Below are positions 16,250 through 24,102 of a stretch of 64,000 bases of DNA, one piece after another (the stretch's first letter is position 1; each line of letters starts with the position of its first letter). The position numbers and the translations under genes were made by a program. The notes beneath the pieces were generated by a model that worked only from the letters and a program-made list of their open reading frames with translations, ran no database searches and was not told the origin of the DNA. The DNA is from Loktanella sp. IMCC34160 (GTDB taxonomy: Bacteria > Pseudomonadota > Alphaproteobacteria > Rhodobacterales > Rhodobacteraceae). The stretch lies in assembly GCF_004145845.1 (NCBI RefSeq), contig NZ_SELP01000001.1, forward strand, positions 310,001 through 374,000, written 5' to 3'.

Positions 16250-17137
16250 TTACGCCAGCATGTTGCGGGGATCGGCGATCAGACCGCAGTAATGGGTCAT
16301 GAACCGGGCCGCGTCGGCGCCGTTGATCACCCGGTGATCGTAGGACAGGTCCAGCGGCGCCATGGGAACCGGGCGCGGGGTGTCGCCGTCCCAGACGGTG
16401 ATGGTCTCGGTCCGGGTGATCCCCAGAATGGCGACCTCGGGCGGGTTGACGATCGGGGTAAAGGCGGTGCCGCCGATCCCGCCAAGGTTGGTGATCGTCA
16501 TTGACGCCCCGCCCATTTCATCCGGCCCGATCTTGCGGGCCTGGGCACGGGACGCGAGGTCGGCGATTTCCGCGCCGATCTGCCACAGGCCCTTCTTGTC
16601 GGCGTCCCGGATCACCGGCACCATCAGCCCGTGCGGAGTATCCACCGCGATCCCGATGTGCACGAAATCCTTCAGCACCAGGGTCTGGCCATCCGGAGTG
16701 AGCGAGGCGTTGAACCGCGGAAAGGCCCGCAGCGCGCGCGCAAGCGCCGCCACGTGGAAGGCCAGAGCGGTCAGCTTGACCCCGCGCGCCGCGGCGTCGG
16801 GCTTCCATGCCTTGCGCAGCGTTTCGATCTTCGACACGTCGGCCCGGTCGTGATGGGTCACGGCCGGGATCAGCGATTGCGCCGCCGCAAGGTTGCGGGC
16901 GGCCACCTGCGCGAAGCGGCTGAGCGGTTCTTCGGTCACCGGGCCATACTGGCTGTGGTCCACATCCCAATAGGAGGTATCCCCGGCGGGCGCGGCTGTC
17001 GCTGTCGCCGGCACGGTCCCGGAGATATCCTCGGGCCCGATGGTCGTGCGGCCCAGCTTGCGGGCCAGCGCGTCGATGTCGACGTTCTTTTCCAGCGCAA
17101 GGCGTCGGGTCGAGGGGCTGGCAATGGTTTCTGACAT
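16250..17137 (-). CDS. 2-oxoacid dehydrogenase E2, catalytic core without a lipoyl domain
   Basis: 295 residues. Residues ~7-40 are a peripheral-subunit-binding domain (ASPSTRRLALEKNVDIDAL, then GPEDI), which would hold E1 or E3. Residues ~70-295 are the acyltransferase core, ending in YDHRVINGADAARF with the catalytic His and Asp of the DHRxxxGxxA motif intact. It moves an acetyl or acyl group from a lipoyl arm to CoA. No lipoyl domain is present, so the arm must come from the protein encoded at 18589-19878. Ten bases separate it from the aldehyde dehydrogenase gene. Last gene of the minus-strand operon. Confidence 0.88.
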   Translation of the reverse strand: MSETIASPSTRRLALEKNVDIDALARKLGRTTIGPEDISGTVPATATAAPAGDTSYWDVDHSQYGPVTEEPLSRFAQVAARNLAAAQSLIPAVTHHDRADVSKIETLRKAWKPDAAARGVKLTALAFHVAALARALRAFPRFNASLTPDGQTLVLKDFVHIGIAVDTPHGLMVPVIRDADKKGLWQIGAEIADLASRAQARKIGPDEMGGASMTITNLGGIGGTAFTPIVNPPEVAILGITRTETITVWDGDTPRPVPMAPLDLSYDHRVINGADAARFMTHYCGLIADPRNMLA

Positions 17138-17146
17138 GGGGGCCTC

Positions 17147-18571
17147 CTACCAGCTGGCCGAGATGTATTGGGTTTCCATGAATTCAAGCATGCCTTCATG
17201 CCCGCCTTCACGGCCCAGACCGGATTGCTTGGTCCCGCCAAACGGGGCCGCCGGGTCGCTGACAAGGCCGCGGTTCAGGCCGACCATGCCATAGTCCAGC
17301 CGCTCGCAGACCTGCAGGGCGCGCTTGAAGTTCTCGGAAAAGACGTAAGCCACAAGACCATATTCAGTGTCGTTGGCGCGGCGGATCACGTCCTCCTGAT
17401 CGGTGAAGGTCTGGATCGCGGCGACGGGGCCAAAGATCTCGTCACGGACGCATTCGGCATGTTCCGGCACGTTCGACAGAACGGTGGGCGGGTAGTAGAA
17501 CCCGGTGCCGTTCGGGGTCGATCCGCCGCATTCCACCTTGGCGCCCTTGGCCACCGCATCGGCCACGAATTCGGCGACCTTGTCGCGGGTATCGGCGTTG
17601 ACAAGCGGGCCGACATCGACCGAGGGGTCGATGCCGTCGCCCATTTTCAGGGCCGACATCCGCTCTGTTAGGCGGCGGGTGAATTCCTCGGCGATGTCCG
17701 CGTGCACGTAAATCCGGTTCGCGGCGGTGCAGGCCTCGCCCAGGTTGCGCATCTTGGCCAGCATGGTGCCTTCGATGGCCGTGTCCATATCGGCATCTTC
17801 GAACACCACGACGGGCGCGTTGCCGCCCAGTTCCATCGCCGGCTTCAAAACCTGATCGGCGGCACCTTTCAACAGCTTGCGGCCAACCCCGGTCGACCCG
17901 GTGAAGCTGACCACCCGCACACGCGGGTCATGCAGCATGTGATCGACCAGCGCCCCGGTGCGGCGCGAGGGCAGCACGTTGACAAGGCCAGCGGGAACGC
18001 CTGCTTCTTCCAGAAGCGGCATCAGCGCCAGCATGGTCAGCGGGGTTTCCGAGGCGGGTTTGATGATCACGCCGCAGCCTGCGGCCAGTGCGGGGGCGAT
18101 CTTGCGTGTGCCCATGGCAGCCGGATAGTTCCACGGCGTCACCAGCACCGCCAGACCGGCGGGCTTATGCTGTACCACGATCCGTGCGCCACTTGCGGGG
18201 GCATGGGTGATCAGCCCGTCGGCGCGGACGGCTTCTTCAGCGAACCAGCGGAAGAATTCGGCGGCATAGGTCGCCTCGCCCATGGCGTCGGCGCTGGCCT
18301 TGCCGTTTTCAAGGGTGATCAGGCGGGCGAATTCCGGCAGGCGGGCGGTCATCAGTTCCCACGCCTTGCGCAGCACTTCGGACCGCTGGCGCGGGGTGCG
18401 CGCGGCCCAGTCGGCCATCGCCGCCGCTGCCGCGTCCAGCGCGTCATTCGCGTCGTCGATATCGGCCGAAGCGACCGAGGCAAGCACCTGTTCGGTGGCC
18501 GGGTTTATCACGTCGAACCGTTCGTCCTTGGTCCGCCATTCGCCGTTGATGTAAAGATCGGTATAGTCCAT
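17147..18571 (-). CDS. NAD(P)-dependent aldehyde dehydrogenase (succinate-semialdehyde dehydrogenase-like)
   Basis: 474 residues, normal length. Landmarks: VTPWNYPAAMGTRKIAPALAAG (cofactor-binding segment), GSTGVGRKLL (Rossmann turn), MELGGNAP with the general-base Glu, and LGEACTAANR with the catalytic Cys. The first strands (YINGEWR, NPATEQVLA) and the SKQSG-like FGGTKQSGLGREGG ending resemble GabD-type enzymes. GGAGG lies 6 bases before the ATG at 18571. It is sandwiched between the two halves of E2, so its aldehyde is probably a product of, or feeds, the dehydrogenase complex; acetaldehyde would fit acetoin cleavage, but that is inference. Confidence 0.88.
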   Translation of the reverse strand: MDYTDLYINGEWRTKDERFDVINPATEQVLASVASADIDDANDALDAAAAAMADWAARTPRQRSEVLRKAWELMTARLPEFARLITLENGKASADAMGEATYAAEFFRWFAEEAVRADGLITHAPASGARIVVQHKPAGLAVLVTPWNYPAAMGTRKIAPALAAGCGVIIKPASETPLTMLALMPLLEEAGVPAGLVNVLPSRRTGALVDHMLHDPRVRVVSFTGSTGVGRKLLKGAADQVLKPAMELGGNAPVVVFEDADMDTAIEGTMLAKMRNLGEACTAANRIYVHADIAEEFTRRLTERMSALKMGDGIDPSVDVGPLVNADTRDKVAEFVADAVAKGAKVECGGSTPNGTGFYYPPTVLSNVPEHAECVRDEIFGPVAAIQTFTDQEDVIRRANDTEYGLVAYVFSENFKRALQVCERLDYGMVGLNRGLVSDPAAPFGGTKQSGLGREGGHEGMLEFMETQYISASW

Positions 18572-18588
18572 GTCGGCCTCCGATAGGG

Positions 18589-19878
18589 TCAAAGCAGGTG
18601 GCGAAGTGGCTGTTCCACCCGCCCTGCAAAATCAGTGAGAAGTTGAATGGCTGCCTGTGGGGACAGCGACGCGGGATCGCATTCCAGCGTGATGGTCAGC
18701 CCTGCGCCCGAATTCGTCAGGGTCAGCACAGGTTCAGGACCGGCGCCCATCTCGACGCTGCGCAGCGGGCTGCCCCGCAGGTCGCGCAGGATCAGGTCCG
18801 GGGCGTCTTCGGTTTCGGCAACCCCGGACAATGTCCGGCCTGCAGGCGTTGCAAAGCTGCGGGTCAGACCGGCGCGTTCAATGGCAACCGTGGCCCCGGC
18901 CGCCAGCGAAGCCCCCGCCAGGCCGGCAAGGATGGCATCGGCATCGTTCACGCCATGGGCCTCGGACATCCAACGTTGGAAGCCGGGCAGACCGTCCTCG
19001 GCCACTTCGGCGACCAGACGGCGCGCGCTTGCGGCTGCGGCGGCGGTCGGTGCCTCGGACGGCAGGGCGCGCAGCACCTCGATATCCTTGACGTGATAGG
19101 GCTGCGGATGACCGGCCTTGGCAAGGCGGGTCAGGTCCAGCCCTTGTTCAGCGGCCAGTCGGCGCGCCTTGGGAGAGGCCAGAATCCTGTCGGTCGATGA
19201 CACTGCGACCTGCGGCTTCGGTGCCGGAGCAGGGGCCTTGGGGGCGGTCACTGTCTTGGCAGGCGCCGGTGCGGCGGCTGCCGGGGCCGGTGCGGAGGCT
19301 GCTTCTGCCACGGACCGGGCAACCGGTGCGTCGGGCTTGGCGGCCGAGATGATGGCAACCGGATCGCCGACCGGCACCTCTTCGCCGGCCTGCGCAAGTG
19401 TGGCGGCCAGGAACCCATCAAGCCCAGCGGGCACTTCCATCGTGCTCTTGTCGGTCTCGACCTCGAACAGCACATCATCGGCCGCGACCGCATCGCCCGG
19501 GGCCTTTTGCCAGCTGACCAGCAGGCCGGTGTCCTGCGCCATGCCAAGTTGCGGCATGGTCACGGTCTTGCCTTCGGGCAGATCATCGGCCGGGGCCGCT
19601 TCCGCCGTCGGGGCGGGGGCGGCAGGGGTGTCGTCGTCGGCGCTTTCGGAAATCCGGGCGATGACGGACCCCACGGGCACGTCTTCGCCTTCGCCTGCGA
19701 CGACGCCCGTCAGGAAGCCATCGGCCTGCGCCTCGACCTCCATCGTGGCCTTGTCGGTTTCCACTTCGAACAGGGCGTCGCCCTTGGCGACCGGATCACC
19801 GGGCGCCTTGAGCCAGGACACGATCTTGCCCGCGTCCTGCGCCATGCCAAGCTGCGGCATTGTCACGTCATGCGGCAT
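18589..19878 (-). CDS. E2-like protein with two lipoyl domains, a subunit-binding domain and a degenerate catalytic core
   Basis: 429 residues. Two lipoyl domains (residues ~2-78 and ~102-180) each carry the lipoyl Lys in ETDKATMEV and ETDKSTMEV. An Ala/Pro linker leads to a peripheral-subunit-binding domain (~232-270, ILASPKARRLAAEQGLDL). The last ~150 residues align in pattern with an E2 acyltransferase core, but the DHRxxxG motif is replaced: after PVLTLT comes NSGAGLTITLECDP, so catalytic His and Asp are gone. It should serve as the swinging-arm carrier for the E2 at 16250-17137. Overlaps the E1-beta gene by 11 bases. Confidence 0.85.
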   Translation of the reverse strand: MPHDVTMPQLGMAQDAGKIVSWLKAPGDPVAKGDALFEVETDKATMEVEAQADGFLTGVVAGEGEDVPVGSVIARISESADDDTPAAPAPTAEAAPADDLPEGKTVTMPQLGMAQDTGLLVSWQKAPGDAVAADDVLFEVETDKSTMEVPAGLDGFLAATLAQAGEEVPVGDPVAIISAAKPDAPVARSVAEAASAPAPAAAAPAPAKTVTAPKAPAPAPKPQVAVSSTDRILASPKARRLAAEQGLDLTRLAKAGHPQPYHVKDIEVLRALPSEAPTAAAAASARRLVAEVAEDGLPGFQRWMSEAHGVNDADAILAGLAGASLAAGATVAIERAGLTRSFATPAGRTLSGVAETEDAPDLILRDLRGSPLRSVEMGAGPEPVLTLTNSGAGLTITLECDPASLSPQAAIQLLTDFAGRVEQPLRHLL

Positions 19879-20863
19879 GGATCATCTCTCCGGCGCAAAG
19901 CTTGCGGGCGTTTTCGGCGACGCCTTCGGGGGTGGGGACGGTAATGTCTTCCAGCGCGGGGCTGAACGGCACCGGCACATCCATCGCACCCATCCGCAGA
20001 ACCGGCGCGTCCAGATGATAGAAGGCCTTTTCGTTCAGGCGGCTGGCGATCTCGGCGGTGACGCCATAGCTTTGGTGGCCCTCGTCGATGACGATGGCGC
20101 GGCTGGTCTTGCGGACGCTTTTCAACAGCGCCTCTTCATCCAGCGGCACGATGGTGCGCGGGTCGATGACTTCTGCACTGATGCCCTCGGCGGCCAGCAT
20201 TTCGGCGGCCTTTTCGGCGACCTGCACCATGGAAGAGGTGGCGATCAGGGTGATGTCCGAGCCTTCACGCTTCACGTTGGCGACGCCGAAGGGGATCAGG
20301 TATTCTTCTTCCGGCACGGGGGCCTTGTCCTGATACATCAGTTTGTCTTCGAAGATCACGACCGGGTTGTTGTCGCGGATTGCCGTCTTCATCAGCCCCT
20401 TGGCTTCGTAGGCCGAGGACGGCATCGCGACCTTCAGCCCCGGAATATGGGCCACCAGCGCCTGCAGCGACTGGCTGTGCTGCGCGGCGGACCGGCGGGT
20501 CGCGCCAAGGTTGGTGCGCAGCACCAGCGGCACGTTCAGCTTGCCACCGGACATGTAGTGGGTCTTGGCGGCCTGGTTGCACAGCTGGTCCATGATCAGG
20601 AAGATGAAATCGCCGAACATCAGATCGACGATGGGCCGGGCCCCGGTCATCGCAGCGCCCACGGCCATCCCCATGAAGCCGGGTTCGGCGATGGGGGTGT
20701 CGATCACGCGATCCGTGCCAAATTCCTCGACCAGACCCGACAGCACCTTGAACGGCGTGCCGGCCTCGGCCACGTCCTCGCCCATGATAAAGGTTGTCGG
20801 GTCGCGGCGCATTTCCTCGGCCAGTGCTTCGTTCACGGCCTGCGACAGGGTAATTTCTCGCAT
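19868..20863 (-). CDS. 2-oxoacid/acetoin dehydrogenase E1 beta subunit
   Basis: 331 residues, the transketolase pyrimidine-binding and C-terminal domains of a heterotetrameric E1 (FIMGEDVAEAGTPFKVLSGL, DTPIAEPGFMGMAVGAAMTG, then VIDPRTIVPLD and VIDEGHQSYG). The Glu in GEDV and IAEPG contacts thiamine diphosphate. Sequence pattern is closest to AcoB and bacterial PdhB; I cannot separate pyruvate from acetoin specificity by eye. A longer start at 20878 adds MRRET; the ATG at 20863 gives the usual MREI start and lies 12 bases after the E1-alpha stop. Overlap with the next gene suggests tight co-translation. Confidence 0.92.
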   Translation of the reverse strand: MREITLSQAVNEALAEEMRRDPTTFIMGEDVAEAGTPFKVLSGLVEEFGTDRVIDTPIAEPGFMGMAVGAAMTGARPIVDLMFGDFIFLIMDQLCNQAAKTHYMSGGKLNVPLVLRTNLGATRRSAAQHSQSLQALVAHIPGLKVAMPSSAYEAKGLMKTAIRDNNPVVIFEDKLMYQDKAPVPEEEYLIPFGVANVKREGSDITLIATSSMVQVAEKAAEMLAAEGISAEVIDPRTIVPLDEEALLKSVRKTSRAIVIDEGHQSYGVTAEIASRLNEKAFYHLDAPVLRMGAMDVPVPFSPALEDITVPTPEGVAENARKLCAGEMIHAA

Positions 20864-20874
20864 TGTCTCTCTCC

Positions 20875-21861
20875 TCAATCCGCGAACACGTGCATGTCGA
20901 CTTCGGACACATCCGGGTATTTGGCGGCCAGCGCATATTCGACCGCGTCGGCGGCGTCCTTTTCCACTTCGGCGTTGATCGCTTCGATCTCGTCTTCCGA
21001 GGCGATGCCTTCCTGCACGAGGAAATGGCGGAACCGGGTGATCGGGTCGCGGTTTTCCTTCCAGTCCTTTTCTTCGGCCTTGGACCGGTAGTATTCGCGG
21101 TTGATGTCGCCGACGTGGTGCCCGTGATAGCGGTAGGTCATCAGTTCGATGAAGAACGGGCCTTCGCCCTTGCGGGCGCGGGCAACCAGTTTCTGGGTCA
21201 GGTCATTGACGGCCAGAACATCCTGTCCATCGACCTGATGGGCTTCGATCCCGAAGGCTTCGGCCCGGGCGGTGATCGACCCGGCGGCGATTTCCTCGGT
21301 CTTGGTGTATTCGGAATAGCCGTTGTTTTCGCAGGCGTAGATCACCGGCAGGTTCCACAGGGCGGCCATGTTCATGACCTCGTACAACAGCCCCTGCGCG
21401 GTGGCCCCGTCGCCGAAGAAACAGACAGTCACATCGTCCGACCCCTGCAGCTTGGCCCGCAGCGCGGATCCGGTGGCGATGCCCATCGACCCGCCGACGA
21501 TGGCGTTGGCGCCAAGGTTGCCGTGGCTTTGATCGGCGATATGCATCGACCCGCCCTTACCGCGGCAATAGCCTTCTTCCTTGCCCAGAAGTTCGCAGAA
21601 CATTTCCTTGAACTCCGCGCCCTTGGCCACGCAATGCCCGTGTCCCCGGTGGGTCGAGGTGATCCGGTCACTGTCGGTCAGCGCCTCGCAGATGCCGACG
21701 GCCACGGCTTCTTCGCCGGAATACATATGCGTCAATCCCGGCATCTTGGCCGAGAGGTAAAGCTGGTTCGCGTTGTCTTCGAAGCTGCGAATGCGGACCA
21801 TTTGGCGATACATGCGCAGATAGTCCTCCGTGTTGGTCTTGGCTTTCTTGGCGGGGCTCAT
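20875..21861 (-). CDS. 2-oxoacid/acetoin dehydrogenase E1 alpha subunit
   Basis: 328 residues. The thiamine diphosphate motif is complete: GDGATAQGLLYEVMNMAALW ends with NLPVIYACENN (residues ~180-210). YSGEEAVAVGI, HRGHGHCVAKG and GKGGSMHI are typical of E1-alpha proteins. It catalyses decarboxylation or, in AcoA-type enzymes, cleavage of acetoin, and reductively acylates the lipoyl domain. Length is shorter than branched-chain E1 and matches AcoA/PdhA. A hairpin at 21890-21912 lies between it and the upstream DddP-like gene. No dihydrolipoamide dehydrogenase (E3) gene is in the window. Confidence 0.92.
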   Translation of the reverse strand: MSPAKKAKTNTEDYLRMYRQMVRIRSFEDNANQLYLSAKMPGLTHMYSGEEAVAVGICEALTDSDRITSTHRGHGHCVAKGAEFKEMFCELLGKEEGYCRGKGGSMHIADQSHGNLGANAIVGGSMGIATGSALRAKLQGSDDVTVCFFGDGATAQGLLYEVMNMAALWNLPVIYACENNGYSEYTKTEEIAAGSITARAEAFGIEAHQVDGQDVLAVNDLTQKLVARARKGEGPFFIELMTYRYHGHHVGDINREYYRSKAEEKDWKENRDPITRFRHFLVQEGIASEDEIEAINAEVEKDAADAVEYALAAKYPDVSEVDMHVFAD

Positions 21862-21889
21862 CGGTGGTGTCCTTGAAACAGAGGGCAGC

Positions 21890-21912
21890 CCGGGCGCATG
21901 TCCTGCGCCCGG
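21890..21912 (-). promoter_or_regulatory. Intercistronic hairpin between the DddP-like gene and E1 alpha
   Basis: CCGGGCGCA (21890-21898) and TGCGCCCGG (21904-21912) form a perfect 9-bp stem with a five-base loop, 10 bases after the M24 gene stop. No T run follows on the minus strand, so it is more likely a processing or attenuation site than a full terminator. Confidence 0.5.
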
Positions 21913-21921
21913 TGTCAGGTG

Positions 21922-23220
21922 TCAGTAGCGGTTGGCAATCGGCAGTTCCTCGGCCGGGAACAGGCTGATCACTTCACAACCGGTGTCGGTCACGACGACC
22001 TCTTCCTCGATCCGGGCGGCAGAATAGCCGTCGGAGGCCGGGCAATAGGTCTCAAGTGCGAACACCATCCCGGTTTGGATCTCCATCGGGTTGTCGAGGC
22101 TGACCGCGCGGCTGATGATCGGACGCTCGTGCAGGGCAAGGCCCAGACCGTGGCCGAATTGCAGACCGAAGGCCGACAGCTCGTCCGGGAAGCCGAATTC
22201 CTCGGCCTTGGGCCAAAGCTTGGCGACCTGATCGGTGGTCACGCCCGGTTTGATCGCCTGGATCGAGGCGTCGATCCATTCACGGGCCTTAACGTAGGCG
22301 TCCACCTGGCACGGAGTCGACCGGCCGATGTTGAAGGTCCGGTAGTAGCAGGTCCGGTAGCCCTGATAGGATTGCAGGATGTCAAAGAATGCCTGATCGC
22401 CGGGGCGGAACTGACGGTCGGTGAAGTTGTGCGGATGCGGGTTGCAGCGCTCGCCCGAGATGGCGTTGATCGCCTCGACGTCGTCTGATCCCCATTCGTA
22501 GAGAAGCTTGTTCGACATGGCGACGATTTCGTTTTCGCGCACGCCGGGTTTCAGCTCTTCGTAGATCATGTGGTAGACGCCATCGACCATCGACGCGGCC
22601 TGCGTCAGAAGCTGGATTTCGTCCCAGTTCTTGATCTCGCGGGCCGACAGCATGATCTGCTGGCCGTCAACGACGTTCAGCCCGGCCTCTTTCAGGGCTT
22701 CGAACATGGCGGTTTCGGCATAGTCGACGCCGACCGGCATTCCCTTCATGCCGGCGTCTTCGATCAGCCCGGCAATTTCTTCGGCGTATTTCTTCATCAG
22801 GCCAAAGCTGGGCGGGATGGTGCCGCGCATGCCGACGACGCCCGCATGGCAATTGTCAGGCACCAGCCAGTCGGAATATTTGCGGTGGTGCACAGCGGCC
22901 GAACCGAAATCCCAGACGTGCGGCGCGTCATCGCCGGTCAGCAGGGCAAAGCGGCACATCTTGTCGCGTTCCCACTCACCGATCTTGGTGGCGGTGACGT
23001 AGCGGATGTTGTTCACATCGAACAACAGAAGCGACCCGGCGCTGCTTTTTTTCAGGGCTTCGCGGGTCCGGCTCAGCCGGTAGCGGCGCAGGCGGTCATG
23101 GTCGATCCGGCGTTCGAAATCGACAGAGCTGTGGCCCCAGGCCGGAATCCGGCCTTCCCATTGCCAGTTCGGTTCCAGATCCTGCGGTGTCAGGACGTTC
23201 GGTGTCAGTGCGCGAGACAT
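21922..23220 (-). CDS. M24-family protein resembling the DMSP lyase DddP
   Basis: 432 residues: a creatinase-like N-terminal domain (LLLFDVNNIRYVTATKIGEWERD, DFGSAAVHH) and a pita-bread M24 domain. Segments I associate with DddP are prominent: AINAISGERC, PHPHNFTDR, GDQAFFD, FGLQFGHGLGLALHERP and ISLFPAEELPIAN. Putative metal ligands are D280, H357, E390 and one of E405-407; the second Asp of the canonical D-x10-D pair is Cys291. DddP cleaves dimethylsulfoniopropionate to DMS and acrylate, but paralogues without this activity exist. The neighbours (SDR, dehydrogenase complex, sugar importer) do not match known acrylate pathways, so another substrate is possible. Confidence 0.7.
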   Translation of the reverse strand: MSRALTPNVLTPQDLEPNWQWEGRIPAWGHSSVDFERRIDHDRLRRYRLSRTREALKKSSAGSLLLFDVNNIRYVTATKIGEWERDKMCRFALLTGDDAPHVWDFGSAAVHHRKYSDWLVPDNCHAGVVGMRGTIPPSFGLMKKYAEEIAGLIEDAGMKGMPVGVDYAETAMFEALKEAGLNVVDGQQIMLSAREIKNWDEIQLLTQAASMVDGVYHMIYEELKPGVRENEIVAMSNKLLYEWGSDDVEAINAISGERCNPHPHNFTDRQFRPGDQAFFDILQSYQGYRTCYYRTFNIGRSTPCQVDAYVKAREWIDASIQAIKPGVTTDQVAKLWPKAEEFGFPDELSAFGLQFGHGLGLALHERPIISRAVSLDNPMEIQTGMVFALETYCPASDGYSAARIEEEVVVTDTGCEVISLFPAEELPIANRY

Positions 23221-23282
23221 GAGGTTCTCCTTTGGGCACGTCTGTCGCGCCCATTTGCGTGAAAAATCAAAAGCTTCGTTCG

Positions 23283-24092
23283 TTACTTGGTGACCCAGCC
23301 ACCATCGATGGAGATCATCTGACCGGTCATGTAGTCGCTGTCGTCAGAGGCGAGGAACGAAGCCGTGCCGATGATATCCTTGGGGTAGGACACCCGCTTG
23401 ATCACCAGGTTGTTCTCGACGATGTCGTCATAGGCCTGGCCAGCGCGTTCCTTGAACCCGATCTCGATCAGGTCCTTGTCCAGCTGTTCCCAAAGCGGGG
23501 TGATCACCACGCCGGGCGCGTAGCCGTTGACGGTGATGTTGTGTTCGGCCAGACCCAGCGCGCCGCATTCGGTCAGCGCCAGACAGCCGTATTTCGAGGT
23601 GCAGTAGACGGTCACATCCACCAGCGGCTTGCGCGAGGCGATGGAGCCCACGTTGATCAGCTTGTAGGGGTGATCTTCCATCGGACCCTGGGCGATCATC
23701 TGGCGGGCCACTTCCTGCATCCCCAGCCACATCGCCTTGGTGTTGACGTTCATGATCATGTCCCAGTTGTCTTCATCGATATCCATGAAGAACCGGGGCT
23801 TGTTCAGGCCGGCGTTGAACAGGCCGACGTTGATCGACCCGAAAGCCTCGACCGTCGCGGCCACCGCGGCGGCGTTGTCTTCGCGCTTGGTCACGTCCAT
23901 CTTGACCGCGATCGCCTTGCCATTGCCTGCGGCGTTGATGCCGTCGGCAACTTTCTGGGCTTCATCCAGATCAAGATCGCCGATGCAGACATTCGCGCCC
24001 TGCGCCGCGAAGGCTTCGGCATTGGCCGCGCCCATGCCGCGGGCGGCGCCGGTGATCAGGATGTTCTTACCTTTGAGGCGATTGGGGTCCAT
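23283..24092 (-). CDS. SDR-family dehydrogenase
   Basis: 269 residues. Classical short-chain dehydrogenase: cofactor loop TGAARGMGAANAEAF (residues ~14-28), NAG, Ser in INVGSIAS and the YCTSK active site (Y-x3-K), C-terminal IDGGWVTK. The Asp in GDLDLDEA favours NAD+. It resembles sugar-alcohol and butanediol dehydrogenases. GGGAGG lies 6 bases before the ATG at 24092; the open frame upstream is not used. It is a clear paralogue of the SDR at 27177-27971 in the other arm of the locus (shared NKP, EDNW and WEQ-DKDL segments). Confidence 0.9.
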   Translation of the reverse strand: MDPNRLKGKNILITGAARGMGAANAEAFAAQGANVCIGDLDLDEAQKVADGINAAGNGKAIAVKMDVTKREDNAAAVAATVEAFGSINVGLFNAGLNKPRFFMDIDEDNWDMIMNVNTKAMWLGMQEVARQMIAQGPMEDHPYKLINVGSIASRKPLVDVTVYCTSKYGCLALTECGALGLAEHNITVNGYAPGVVITPLWEQLDKDLIEIGFKERAGQAYDDIVENNLVIKRVSYPKDIIGTASFLASDDSDYMTGQMISIDGGWVTK

Positions 24093-24102
24093 GGTTTCCT
24101 CC

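Noticed and set aside
18589-19878. The degenerate E2 core as a frameshifted pseudogene
   Set aside because: The reading frame is open to the end, keeps the E2-like hydrophobic pattern to its last residues and has normal codon use, so I treat it as a real, catalytically dead protein.
19118-21091. A 657-codon open frame on the plus strand across the E1 and lipoyl-protein genes
   Set aside because: Low-complexity Ala/Gly/Ser/Arg product with no domain; it is the antisense of conserved dehydrogenase genes.
21922-23220. Naming the M24 gene dddP outright
   Set aside because: The similarity is strong by eye, but non-lyase paralogues exist and the context is atypical, so the gene symbol is left empty.
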